From an uncultured Lachnospiraceae bacterium (GTDB lineage: Bacteria > Bacillota > Clostridia > Lachnospirales > Lachnospiraceae), in NCBI GenBank assembly GCA_934351765.1, contig CAKRJM010000057.1:1-11234 (forward strand): DNA of 11,234 nt, written 5' to 3'. A program made the position numbers and the translations under genes. Under the pieces are notes generated by a model. The model was not told where the DNA came from and did no database searches. It was given only the letters and a program-made list of their open reading frames with translations. Shown piece by piece: positions 1-7,764 of this stretch. Numbering within the stretch: the stretch's first letter is position 1; the number at the start of each line of letters is the position of its first letter.

Positions 1-2069
1 AGGCTCCTGGTCATAGACTGCTCCAGCTCGTCCAGCTCCCGTTTCCGGCCCAAGAGATTACTGCTGTTTTTAAAGGCTCCGCCGGTCATGGAACCACCCG
101 CCGACAACAGCTCTCCCTCCAGGGTCACGATCCGCAGGGAATACTGATATTTCTTGGCGATGGCAATGGCATGGTCAATGTTGTCCACCACCAGGATCCG
201 CCCCAGAAGGTATTCGGCCAGATGATCATAGCCGCCCTTTACCTTCACCAGGGTATGTGCCAGTCCCACTGCCCCGGGCTCCCGCAGTGCTTCCCTTCGG
301 GAAAAGCCGCCCCGGGCCGTGATGCTGGTTAACGGCAGGAAGGTTGCCCGCCCGTATTTATTCTTCTTCAGATAACCGATCAGCTGCTTGGCCGTAGTCT
401 CCGAATCGGTAACGATATTCTGGATCGCACCGCCGAGGGCTGTCTCAATGGCCGTTTCATAGGTTTTTTCCGTCTCCAGAAGGTCTGCCACCACACCGAT
501 GATCCCCGGCACGGAAGAGCGGACCTCCATGACCCGGCGGATACTGTTTCCGTATCCGTCGTAACGCTCTGCCAGGTTCCGCAGGGATTCCAGTCTGGTC
601 CGCTGCGTATGATACTCCTGGCTGGTCTGGTTTAAGGACCGGTTCTCCCGCCGCAGAAGCTCCTGATTTTCACTGGCCTGTGCAAGAAGCTCCTCTTCCT
701 TTTTCCGGCATGCTTCCTCCATCTCCCTGTTTTCCCGGATCTGAGCCTCCAGCCGGCCGATAACGCCGTTCTGAACCTCTTCTTCGCTTCGGATCTGCAA
801 TAACTGCTTACTCAGCTCGCTTTTCCGCACCTGGTTCTGCTCCAGCAGCGTCTCAAACCGCTGGTTTCTTGCACCGATGGAGGCTTTGTCGTTCATGGCA
901 TTCATCATGGCATTACGCCGGCCGGAAATCTCCAGATCCAGCTCCCGGACCCGGTCTTCATCAGCCCGGATCTGCTCCCGGATTGTTTCCTGCTTTTCAT
1001 CCAGCGCATCCAGCTCTTCGTTTAACGTACCCTTCTGATCCGTGAACTCGTTTAATTCCTTTTCATAACGGGTCAGCTGCTCCTTTACAGCCGCAAGCCG
1101 GCCGGTCAGCTGCTCCTCCCGGACACTTTCCGTATGGATCTGCTCTTCCAGCACATGGATCTGTCCCTCCATGGACTTTGCCGAAACCTGCGCCTGATTT
1201 AACGCTTCTCTGGACTGTCCCAGCTTCTCGTCCAGAGCCGCAGCCTGAGCCGTCAGTGCATCATACTGCTCCTTCAGCTTTTCTGCCTCGGCCCGCTTTT
1301 TGTCAAGCTCTGCTCCGGCGATCCCCAGGTTCTCCTCCAGAACGGCAAGGCGCTCCTTTGCCGCCCGGTTTTCCATGAAAAAGCTCTGGAGATCCAGCGT
1401 TTTCAGGCTTTCCCGGAGCTTTAAATACTCCCTCGCCTTTTTGGACTGTTCCTCCAGAGGACCGACCTGCTTCTCCAGCTCCGTTAAAATATCCGTCACA
1501 CGGACCAGGTTCTGGCGCTCATCGTCCAACTTTTTCTGGGCAATATTCTTTCTCTTTTTAAATTTTACGATTCCGGCTGCCTCATCAAACAGCTCCCGCC
1601 GGTCCTCCGGCTTTCCGCTTAAGATCTTGTCAATCTGGCCCTGTCCGATGATGGAATAGCCCTCTTTTCCGATACCGGTATCATAAAACAGCTCGTTGAT
1701 ATCACGGAGACGACAGGTGGTCCCGTTTAACTGATATTCGCTCTCTCCGGAACGGTAAACCCGCCTCGATACCGTCACCTCGTCATAGTCAATGGCCAGC
1801 GCGTGGTCGGCATTATCAAAGGTGATCGCCACATAAGCATAGCCCTGGGGTTTCCGGTTCTGGGTTCCTGCGAAAATAATGTCCTGCATGCTGGCACCTC
1901 GAAGCTGCTTGGCGCTCTGCTCGCCAAGCACCCAGCGCACAGCATCGGCCACATTACTCTTTCCGCTGCCGTTTGGCCCGACAATGCCGGTGATGCCGTC
2001 GTTGAACTCAAAGAGAATCTTGTTGGCAAAGGACTTAAATCCGTGGACTTCTATACTTTTTAAGAACAT
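1..2069 (-). CDS. smc: Chromosome segregation/condensation ATPase SMC, N-terminal 689 residues (3' end outside window)
   Basis: SMC is the ATPase subunit of the bacterial condensin (with ScpA and ScpB), which folds and segregates the chromosome. The frame is open from the ATG at 2069 to the window edge, giving 689 full codons of a family of about 1,180 residues. Visible parts are the N-terminal ATPase head with Walker A GPNGSGKSN at residues 31-39 and a Q-loop (GQGQID) near 145, then a long Glu/Lys/Gln/Arg-rich coiled coil from about 165 to 495. The hinge follows from about 500 to 665, starting near YDGYGNSIR and ending with GGSMTGGAF, and then the start of the returning coil. The signature motif and Walker B would lie beyond the left edge. 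The ATG sits inside the last codons of rnc (10-bp overlap, -1 frame), preceded by AAAGGA about 9 nt upstream, so translation is probably coupled. The frame is closed only by the window edge, not by a mutation. Confidence 0.97.
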   Translation of the reverse strand, partial: MFLKSIEVHGFKSFANKILFEFNDGITGIVGPNGSGKSNVADAVRWVLGEQSAKQLRGASMQDIIFAGTQNRKPQGYAYVAITFDNADHALAIDYDEVTVSRRVYRSGESEYQLNGTTCRLRDINELFYDTGIGKEGYSIIGQGQIDKILSGKPEDRRELFDEAAGIVKFKKRKNIAQKKLDDERQNLVRVTDILTELEKQVGPLEEQSKKAREYLKLRESLKTLDLQSFFMENRAAKERLAVLEENLGIAGAELDKKRAEAEKLKEQYDALTAQAAALDEKLGQSREALNQAQVSAKSMEGQIHVLEEQIHTESVREEQLTGRLAAVKEQLTRYEKELNEFTDQKGTLNEELDALDEKQETIREQIRADEDRVRELDLEISGRRNAMMNAMNDKASIGARNQRFETLLEQNQVRKSELSKQLLQIRSEEEVQNGVIGRLEAQIRENREMEEACRKKEEELLAQASENQELLRRENRSLNQTSQEYHTQRTRLESLRNLAERYDGYGNSIRRVMEVRSSVPGIIGVVADLLETEKTYETAIETALGGAIQNIVTDSETTAKQLIGYLKKNKYGRATFLPLTSITARGGFSRREALREPGAVGLAHTLVKVKGGYDHLAEYLLGRILVVDNIDHAIAIAKKYQYSLRIVTLEGELLSAGGSMTGGAFKNSSNLLGRKRELDELEQSMTRS

Positions 2070-2773
2070 GTTTCCGGTTCCTTTTCTCTCAGCGCAAGAA
2101 TGGTGTTATAGGCTGCCATCTGCTCCGCCGCTTTTTTGGTACGTCCCTTTCCGACACCGGCCTCGATCCCGCCGATCAGAGCACGGACATGGAAGGTTTT
2201 TGCATGATCCGGGCCCTCCTCACCGATGAGCTCATAGGACAGCTTCTTTCCGTTCATGGCCTGCACCATCTCCTGCAGGATAGTCTTGCTATCATAAAAA
2301 AGTGTTTTATGCTCCAGATCATTCATGACAAACCGCAGCACAAACTTCTTTGCATTAGCAAAACCACCATCCAAATAAATCGCCCCGATCAGTGCTTCAA
2401 ATGCGTCTGACAGGATCGAATCTCTGGTCCGTCCGCCCTCAGCGTCCTCTCCCTTTCCCAGAAACAGGTACTGCCCAAGCTTGATATCACGCGCACAGTA
2501 GGCCAGCGTCGGCTCACAGACAATGCTGGCACGCAGCTTGGTCAGCTCTCCCTCCGGCTTATCACTGTATTCTTTATAAAGGAAATCACTGCTGGAAAGC
2601 TCCAGAACCGCATCGCCTAAAAACTCCAGGCGTTCATTGTTGTCCCCGCGGTTTAACCGGTGTTCGTTGGTATAGGAACTGTGGATCATGGCATGGTGCA
2701 GAAGATCCTTGTTTCGGAATTCATATCCGATGGCCTGTTCCAGCGCGGACAGCTTTACATTTTCTTCTTTCAT
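2060..2773 (-). CDS. rnc: Ribonuclease III
   Basis: RNase III cleaves double-stranded RNA in rRNA precursor maturation and mRNA turnover, acting as a homodimer with Mg2+ in the cytoplasm. The protein is 237 residues, usual for the family. The endonuclease domain (about 5-155) carries the signature NERLEFLGD at residues 46-54. E47, E50 and D54 match E. coli E38, E41 and D45, and the second acidic pair is D123 and E126 (DAFEALIGAIYLDGG), so all catalytic positions are present. A dsRNA-binding domain covers about 161-229 and ends with KGRTKKAAEQMAA. The start follows GAGGG at a short spacing of 4-5 nt. The gene is separated from acpP by a strong terminator and a second hairpin, and it overlaps smc. 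The order acpP-rnc-smc is common in Firmicutes. Confidence 0.98.
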   Translation of the reverse strand: MKEENVKLSALEQAIGYEFRNKDLLHHAMIHSSYTNEHRLNRGDNNERLEFLGDAVLELSSSDFLYKEYSDKPEGELTKLRASIVCEPTLAYCARDIKLGQYLFLGKGEDAEGGRTRDSILSDAFEALIGAIYLDGGFANAKKFVLRFVMNDLEHKTLFYDSKTILQEMVQAMNGKKLSYELIGEEGPDHAKTFHVRALIGGIEAGVGKGRTKKAAEQMAAYNTILALREKEPETCS

Positions 2774-2797
2774 ACAACCCTCTTTTCATAGAAACAT

Positions 2798-2819
2798 GCC
2801 GGAGGAACGCTCCTCCGAC
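2798..2819 (-). other. Short hairpin in the rnc 5' leader
   Basis: Read on the minus strand, arms GTCGGAGGA and TCCTCCGGC (9 pairs including one G-U) close a 4-nt loop GCGT. The hairpin ends 25 nt before the rnc start codon. No T-run follows, so it is not an intrinsic terminator. Position suggests an mRNA leader element for rnc-smc, possibly affecting stability or translation. The 5' arm contains GGAGGA, but it is too far from the ATG to be the ribosome binding site. Function is inference only. Confidence 0.5.
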
Positions 2820-2828
2820 GATGATACG

Positions 2829-2863
2829 AAAAAATCCTGCGACAGCTCATTTGCCGCCGCAGG
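2829..2863 (-). terminator. Intrinsic terminator after acpP
   Basis: On the minus strand, arms CCTGCGGCGGC and GCTGTCGCAGG form an 11-bp stem (two G-U pairs) around a 6-nt loop AAATGA. A single A and then six T residues follow. It begins 24 nt after the acpP stop codon. This is a textbook rho-independent terminator and should end most plsX-acpP transcripts before rnc. The other strand also has TTTT after the stem, but no plus-strand gene leads into it. Confidence 0.9.
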
Positions 2864-2886
2864 TTTTCCTTTCTCGAAACCGATAC

Positions 2887-3117
2887 CTAGTTGGTAGCCG
2901 CCTTGATCTGCTCAACCGCATCGCCAACGGTTACGATCTGCTCTGCCGCGTCATTGGGGATCTCAATGTCAAACTCCTCCTCGATTCCCATGATGATCTG
3001 AAATACATCCAGAGAATCGGCCCCCAGGTCATCTACAAAGGTGGTCTCCATGGTGATGTCATCTTCGTCTACGTTCAGTACTTCCGCAATAATCTTCTTT
3101 AATTTTTCAAATTCCAT
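2887..3117 (-). CDS. acpP: Acyl carrier protein
   Basis: ACP carries growing and finished acyl chains as thioesters on a 4'-phosphopantetheine arm for fatty acid and phospholipid synthesis. The protein is 76 residues, acidic and helical, with the attachment site DDLGADSLD at residues 29-37 and the modified serine at S36. I chose the ATG at 3117, which gives the family-typical start [10 protein letters not shown]. It has AAAGGGAG about 7 nt upstream. A longer open frame reaching 3177 would add 20 basic residues unlike any ACP and would overlap plsX. The gene is 34 nt after plsX, so the two are surely co-transcribed; PlsX uses acyl-ACP as its substrate. A strong terminator follows. Confidence 0.97.
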   Translation of the reverse strand: MEFEKLKKIIAEVLNVDEDDITMETTFVDDLGADSLDVFQIIMGIEEEFDIEIPNDAAEQIVTVGDAVEQIKAATN

Positions 3118-3151
3118 GATCTTCTCCCTTTCTGTTTTCCGGAATTCGGTT

Positions 3152-4171
3152 TTATGCCTCCTCAGGCTTCTTTTCAAACAGCTCTGTCAGCTTTTCCCCG
3201 ATCTTCTGTTCCTTGAAGATCTGACACTGGATCAATGTGTTTTTTACTTCCTTGGCCTTTGCGCTTCCGTGGGTCTTAACCACCAGACCCTTCAGTCCCA
3301 GCATGGGGGCGCCGCCGTATTCGGTTGCATCAAAGGACTTCAGCGTTTTTTTCAGGGCCGGCTTCACGAGCAGCGCGCCGATCTTGGCCCGGAATGACGA
3401 AAGCATCCCTGCTTTGATCTGGCTCACCAGTGCCGCCGCAGTCCCCTCGTAGAGCTTCAGGATCACATTTCCCGTAAAGCCCTCGGCCACGATCACGTCC
3501 GCTCCCCCGTGAGGGATCTCCCGTGCCTCGATGCTTCCGGTAAAGTTAATGTCCTCACATTCTTTTAACAGAGGATACGTTTCTTTTACCAGCGCATTTC
3601 CCTTTTCCTCCTCGACGCCGACATTGACAATGGCCACCCTCGGCTTCCTGATCCCGATGACATGCTCCATATAAACAGAGCCCATCTTTGCAAACTGAAC
3701 CAGATGGCTGGATCTGGCATCCACGTTGGCTCCGCTGTCTACCAGAAGGCTGACACCTTTTTCGGTTGGGATCAGCGTTGCAAGAGGCGGACGCTCCACG
3801 CCGCGGATTCTGCCGACCACAAGCTGGCCGCCTACCAGGATCGCTCCGGTGCTTCCGGCCGAAACAAAGGCATCTGCCTCGCCTTTCTTCACCATGGTCT
3901 GTCCTACCACGATGGACGAATCCTTTTTCCGGCGGATTGCCATAACCGGGGGCTCATCCGTGGAGATCACCTCGGACGCATTCCGGATCTCGATGCGTCC
4001 GTCCGGGTAGGGATAATTCCCCAGTTCCTTTCGTATCACATCCTCCTGTCCCACGAGGATCACCTGGATGTTATCCTTTTCAAGGACTGCATCCACCGCG
4101 CCCTTTATGATCTCGCCGGGAGCATTGTCGCCTCCCATGGCATCCAGCGCCACTCTTACTGTTTCCTGCAT
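3152..4171 (-). CDS. plsX: Phosphate acyltransferase PlsX
   Basis: PlsX converts acyl-ACP and inorganic phosphate to acyl-phosphate, the donor used by PlsY to acylate glycerol-3-phosphate. It is a peripheral membrane enzyme and an entry point to phospholipid synthesis. The 339-residue length is typical. Family motifs are DAMGGDNAP at residues 10-18, SAGSTGA at 104-110, DSGAN at 145-149, AEGFTGN at 229-235 and VVKTHGSA near 297-304. I chose the ATG at 4171 because GGAGG lies 8 nt upstream and the product then begins [14 protein letters not shown]. The frame continues to 4222, but those 17 residues would include the leader and reach towards the promoter. rpmF and yceD, frequent upstream neighbours in Firmicutes, are absent; folA lies upstream instead. 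Confidence 0.97.
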   Translation of the reverse strand: MQETVRVALDAMGGDNAPGEIIKGAVDAVLEKDNIQVILVGQEDVIRKELGNYPYPDGRIEIRNASEVISTDEPPVMAIRRKKDSSIVVGQTMVKKGEADAFVSAGSTGAILVGGQLVVGRIRGVERPPLATLIPTEKGVSLLVDSGANVDARSSHLVQFAKMGSVYMEHVIGIRKPRVAIVNVGVEEEKGNALVKETYPLLKECEDINFTGSIEAREIPHGGADVIVAEGFTGNVILKLYEGTAAALVSQIKAGMLSSFRAKIGALLVKPALKKTLKSFDATEYGGAPMLGLKGLVVKTHGSAKAKEVKNTLIQCQIFKEQKIGEKLTELFEKKPEEA

Positions 4172-4204
4172 GTTGTTTTCCTCCAATACCTCTCGGTACA
4201 ATCT

Positions 4205-4240
4205 ATCCAATAATATACACAATCTGTATCAGGAAATCAA
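4205..4240 (-). promoter_or_regulatory. Sigma-A-type promoter for plsX-acpP
   Basis: On the minus strand, TTGATT (4235-4240) and TATATT (4212-4217) are separated by exactly 17 nt. They match the -35 and -10 consensus at 4/6 and 5/6 positions. Transcription would start near 4205, leaving a leader of about 34 nt with the GGAGG ribosome binding site. It lies in the 73-nt gap after folA and implies that plsX-acpP can be expressed independently of the upstream operon. I see no sequence resembling the FapR or FabT operators known to control fatty acid genes in other Firmicutes. Confidence 0.75.
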
Positions 4241-4244
4241 TTCC

Positions 4245-4736
4245 CTATTGCGCTTTTTTATAAGTCGTAAACCGATAGGAAAGTCCATTATGTTCCTTTT
4301 CCTCTCCTTTTTCCGTTAAGGTCCATTCCGGGCTTTCATCCAGATCCGGGAAGGTGGTGTCCGCCTCAAAGGTTTCTTCCACTCTGGTCACATAGGCCGT
4401 ATCGCAGTACGGCAGAAACTCCCGGTAAATATGACCTCCGCCGATGACGAAGATCTGATCCGGCTCATATTGGTTTAAATATTCGATGGCTTCTTCCATG
4501 CTGTGGACGATCTCGGCACCCTCGCGGGAAAAACCCTCATCTCTGGAAAGTACCAGATTTACCCGGTTCTTCAGGGGCTTTCCGCCGGGAAAGCTGTCCA
4601 GGGTCTTCCGCCCCATGACCACCACATTTCCCGTGGTCTTTTCCCTGAAAAACTTCATATCCTCCGGCAGATGCCAGAGAAGGTCACCGTCTTTTCCGAT
4701 GGCCCAGTGTTTATCTGCTGCTACAATGATCTGCAT
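4245..4736 (-). CDS. folA: Dihydrofolate reductase
   Basis: This enzyme reduces dihydrofolate to tetrahydrofolate with NADPH, regenerating the cofactor oxidised by thymidylate synthase. The length is 163 residues, usual for bacterial DHFR. The active-site segment LLWHLPEDMKFF at residues 19-30 holds W21, P24, the catalytic acid D26 (E. coli D27) and the folate-contacting F30. MGRKT at 41-45 and VIGGGHIY at 97-104 form the NADPH-binding parts. It begins 8 nt after thyA stops, and its AGGAGG ribosome binding site overlaps the thyA stop codon (TAGGAGG), which points to translational coupling. It is the last gene of the presumed degV-to-folA operon. Confidence 0.98.
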   Translation of the reverse strand: MQIIVAADKHWAIGKDGDLLWHLPEDMKFFREKTTGNVVVMGRKTLDSFPGGKPLKNRVNLVLSRDEGFSREGAEIVHSMEEAIEYLNQYEPDQIFVIGGGHIYREFLPYCDTAYVTRVEETFEADTTFPDLDESPEWTLTEKGEEKEHNGLSYRFTTYKKAQ

Positions 4737-4744
4737 GCTTCCTC

Positions 4745-5575
4745 CTATACTGCCACCGGGATCTTATAGTTAAACGGATGATACCGGTAGTCTTCCAGTG
4801 CAAAGCTGTCAGTGGTGAACTGATAAAAATCAGTAATGGATCTGTCCATGACAAACTTCGGCGCATCGTAGGGCTCTCTCTTTAACAGTTCTTCCACCAT
4901 GGGAATATGACGATCATAAATATGGGCATCGGCGATCACATGGACCAGCTCGCCGGGTTCCAGGCCGGACACCTGGGCAAACATACATAACAGAACCGCA
5001 TACTGGCAGGTATTCCAGTTATTTGCCGTCAGCATATCCTGAGACCGCTGATTTAAAATCGCATTGAGTTTATTTCCCGAAACATTAAAGGTCATGCTGT
5101 AGGCACAGGGATATAACATCATTTCATGGAGATCGTGATGGTTATAAATATTGGTCATGATCCGCCGGCTGGCCGGATTGTGCTTCAGATCATACAGCAC
5201 CCGGTCCACCTGGTCAAACATGCCTTCTTTATACTGGTGCTTCACGCCCAGCTGATATCCGTAGGCCTTTCCGATAGTTCCGTTTTCATCTACCCAGGAA
5301 TCCCAGACATGGCTGTTTAACTCTGCCACCCGGTTTGATTTCTTCTGCCAGATCCACAGAAGCTCGTCGATGGCTCCCTTGAACGCACTGCGCCGGATCG
5401 TAATGACCGGGAACTCCCTGGAAAGATCATAGCGGTTCACAACCCCAAACCTCTTGATCGTATGGGCGGGACTTCCGTCCTCCCAGCGGGGGCGTACCTC
5501 CTTATCCGTATCCCAGACTCCGTTTGCCAGGATATCCTTACAGGTATCAATAAACACCTTATCTGCGTAGCTCAT
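4745..5575 (-). CDS. thyA: Thymidylate synthase, divergent ThyA type
   Basis: ThyA methylates dUMP to dTMP using 5,10-methylene-tetrahydrofolate and releases dihydrofolate, which FolA encoded next door recycles. The 276-residue protein aligns along the ThyA fold. It shows the phosphate-binding NPASRRIM at residues 133-140, catalytic C157 in LYPCAYS, QRSQD at 176-180 and the nucleotide-contacting HIY at 218-220. Several usually invariant positions differ. The residue after the catalytic cysteine is Ala rather than His, and the LGxPFN stretch reads LTANNWN, although the key Asn (N188, E. coli N177) and D180 (E. coli D169) remain. I recall Bacillus ThyA and its phage phi3T relative also lacking the His, so this is probably a natural subfamily. 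AAGGAG lies 5 nt before the ATG, and hflX ends 13 nt upstream. Confidence 0.95.
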   Translation of the reverse strand: MSYADKVFIDTCKDILANGVWDTDKEVRPRWEDGSPAHTIKRFGVVNRYDLSREFPVITIRRSAFKGAIDELLWIWQKKSNRVAELNSHVWDSWVDENGTIGKAYGYQLGVKHQYKEGMFDQVDRVLYDLKHNPASRRIMTNIYNHHDLHEMMLYPCAYSMTFNVSGNKLNAILNQRSQDMLTANNWNTCQYAVLLCMFAQVSGLEPGELVHVIADAHIYDRHIPMVEELLKREPYDAPKFVMDRSITDFYQFTTDSFALEDYRYHPFNYKIPVAV

Positions 5576-5588
5576 GGTTTCTCCTTTT

Positions 5589-6830
5589 CTATTCCGGCAG
5601 GATCTTCACAAACAGCTCCGCCGGGATATACCCGGTGACTGCGATCCCATCCTCCCGATATTCTTCCGAAAGAAGCTGTCCGCAGGTCCGGATCAGCTGG
5701 ATCTTTCCTGCCTGGGCATAGGGGTAAAGCTGTTCCACATAGATCTTCTGTGACCGCAGAAACGCTGTCAGCTTCTCCTTTAACAGCTCCAGTCCCAGCC
5801 CGGTCTTTGCCGAGATCATCATAATCTCATCCGCCTTAAAATCGCGGAGGATCGGAAGCTCCTCCAGCCGGTCTGCCTTATTGAACAGCGTATATACCGG
5901 TTTTCCGAGAACCTCCAGACTCTGAAGCGTTTCATAAACCGTATGCATCTGAACCTCCATATCCGGGCTGGACGCATCCACTACATGGAGGATCACATCC
6001 GCATACCTGGCTTCCTCCAGGGTACTTTTAAAGGCCTCCACCAGATGGTGAGGCAGCTTCCGGATAAATCCGACCGTATCTGTCAGCAGGATCGATTCTC
6101 CGTCGGGAAGGGGCAGCTCCCTGGTGGTGGGATCCAGCGTGGCAAACAGCTTGTCCTCCGAAAGCACCCCGGCTCCAGTCAGGGTATTCAGAAGCGTGGA
6201 TTTTCCCGCATTGGTGTAGCCGACAATGGCCGCCACCGCCTTGTGGTTCCGCTCTCTCTGTTTCCTTGTGGTCGCCCGGTGGCGCTTCACCTCCGTAAGC
6301 TCGGCCTTCAAAACCGAGATCCGCTCATGGATCAGCCTCCGGTCAGTCTCCAGCTTTTTCTCGCCCGGTCCTCTCGTTCCGATCCCACCGCCAAGACGGG
6401 ACAGCGATGCACGCATCCCCACCAGCCTTGCGGCACGATACCGAAGCTGTGCCAGCTCCACCTGGATCTTTCCCTCTCTGGTAGACGCCCGCGCCGCAAA
6501 AATATCCAGGATCACCAGCGTCCGGTCCATGATCTTCAGATCCAGCAGATTCTCCAGATTCCGAAGCTGTGCCGGCGACAGCTCATCATCGCAGACAATT
6601 CCAGTGGCCTCCAGCTCCTCCGCCATGACGCGAAGCTCCTGAATTTTCCCGGTTCCCAGATAGGTTCCCGGATGAGCCGCTTCCCGGCTCTGGATCAGGG
6701 TGCCTGCCGTCACCGCACCTGCTGTTTTGCACAGCTCTGAAAGCTCCGCCAGGGACCGCTCCGTATCATCTTTTCCCGTACTGATCCCCACCAGGATCAC
6801 CCGTTCTTCCAATTCCTTCAGTTCAATCAT
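5589..6830 (-). CDS. hflX: Ribosome-associated GTPase HflX
   Basis: HflX binds the 50S subunit or 70S ribosome, splits stalled or heat-damaged ribosomes and hydrolyses GTP. The 413-residue protein has the HflX N-terminal domain (about 10-110) followed by a helical linker containing the glycine-rich GGGIGTRGPGEKKLETDRR segment (147-165). The GTPase domain follows: G1 GYTNAGKST at 204-212, G3 DTVGF at 251-255, G4 NKAD at 317-320 and G5 SAK at 340-342. A C-terminal domain covers about 365-413. AGGA lies about 7 nt before the ATG. It sits 60 nt after the lipoprotein gene with no convincing promoter in the gap, so it is probably in the same transcript. Its link to thyA and folA appears to be positional only. 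Confidence 0.97.
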   Translation of the reverse strand: MIELKELEERVILVGISTGKDDTERSLAELSELCKTAGAVTAGTLIQSREAAHPGTYLGTGKIQELRVMAEELEATGIVCDDELSPAQLRNLENLLDLKIMDRTLVILDIFAARASTREGKIQVELAQLRYRAARLVGMRASLSRLGGGIGTRGPGEKKLETDRRLIHERISVLKAELTEVKRHRATTRKQRERNHKAVAAIVGYTNAGKSTLLNTLTGAGVLSEDKLFATLDPTTRELPLPDGESILLTDTVGFIRKLPHHLVEAFKSTLEEARYADVILHVVDASSPDMEVQMHTVYETLQSLEVLGKPVYTLFNKADRLEELPILRDFKADEIMMISAKTGLGLELLKEKLTAFLRSQKIYVEQLYPYAQAGKIQLIRTCGQLLSEEYREDGIAVTGYIPAELFVKILPE

Positions 6831-6890
6831 AGCTTCCTGTCTGATTTATGCTCCGTTTCCAGTCTCCGCCGATCCGCATATTCCGATGAC

Positions 6891-7763
6891 TTACTGCTGC
6901 TCCTGGATTCTGGAGTTTATAAATGTAATCTCATGTTCCAGCGTCTCATCGCTTCCATAGGCATCACGATACGCCGTAAATTTCTCGAGGGCCGTCTGAT
7001 AATCACCCTCATATTCATAAACTGCCGCCTCCGCATAATCGATCAGCTTTAACAGCGCCTCCCCGGCACCGTCCCTTGCTGCCGAAAGCTCGGCCTTTGC
7101 TTCCTCATAATTTTCCTGCTCCAGATACGTTTCCGCCGTCTGGTAATGAATATAGGAAAGCTCCTCGCCGCCCTCACCGGAACGCTTTGCCGCCTGTTCA
7201 AAGTCTGCTTCCGCCGCTTCCTGATCTCCGGCCTGCAGCTCAGCCCGTCCACGGAGCAGATAATAATCCGCCGCGTTCTGGTTGGCCGCAATGACCTCGC
7301 CGTATGTCGTGACAGCGCCTGCCGCATCTCCGTTTTTTAGCTGGGCCTCCGCCTTGTAAAGGTTCAGATCGGTTTTCAGGGTCTGATTATTTTTCTCCGC
7401 CGCATTCAGCGCCGAATCGAAATAGGTAACTGCCTCACCGTAGTTTTCCTGTGAAAGCCGTAATATTCCCATGGCACGAAACACCTGTGCCTCCTCCGGA
7501 GCCAGACGCAGTGCTTCTGTCAGATCCGCATCTGCCGCCTCATAATCGGAAAGGGCGATCTTCGTCATTCCACGGTTCAGCCGGTACTCTGCACAGTCCG
7601 GAGCTGCCTCCACAGCCTTGTCAAACGAGGAAAGTGCCTCCTGGTACGCCCCCTTCTGATACTGGGAGAGTCCAGTCTGATTATCTGTCTCCCCCTTAGC
7701 ACCGCAGGCAGTGAGGGAAAGACACAGCGCCAGTATCATGACGCCTGCTCGTAATTTTTTCAT
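6891..7763 (-). CDS. Tetratricopeptide-repeat lipoprotein
   Basis: The N-terminus is a lipoprotein signal: basic MKKLR, a hydrophobic stretch, then the lipobox LTAC with the lipid-modified cysteine at C20. The mature protein should therefore be anchored on the outer face of the cytoplasmic membrane. The rest (about 29-280) is an array of roughly six or seven TPR-type helix pairs. Clear units are near 31-57 (YQKGAYQEALSSFDKAVEAAP), 60-90, 94-124, 136-160, 167-192, 206-230 and 245-268. The composition is acidic and alanine-rich. TPR domains bind proteins, but the partner here is unknown and no catalytic domain is present. It starts 1 nt after the degV stop codon with only a weak GGGAAAT-like ribosome binding site inside degV, so translation is probably coupled to degV. 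Confidence 0.9.
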   Translation of the reverse strand: MKKLRAGVMILALCLSLTACGAKGETDNQTGLSQYQKGAYQEALSSFDKAVEAAPDCAEYRLNRGMTKIALSDYEAADADLTEALRLAPEEAQVFRAMGILRLSQENYGEAVTYFDSALNAAEKNNQTLKTDLNLYKAEAQLKNGDAAGAVTTYGEVIAANQNAADYYLLRGRAELQAGDQEAAEADFEQAAKRSGEGGEELSYIHYQTAETYLEQENYEEAKAELSAARDGAGEALLKLIDYAEAAVYEYEGDYQTALEKFTAYRDAYGSDETLEHEITFINSRIQEQQ

Positions 7764-7764
7764 C

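Noticed and set aside
3118..3177. 20-residue N-terminal extension of ACP
   Set aside because: It would overlap plsX and contain the ribosome binding site of the real start; ACPs begin near MEFEKLKK.
3662..4213. Plus-strand open frame of 183 codons opposite plsX
   Set aside because: It is antisense to conserved plsX motifs and runs into the plsX promoter; no motif or ribosome binding site is seen.
5943..6740. Plus-strand open frame of 265 codons opposite hflX
   Set aside because: The opposite strand encodes an intact GTPase with all G motifs. The plus frame has composition typical of a shadow frame and no domain.
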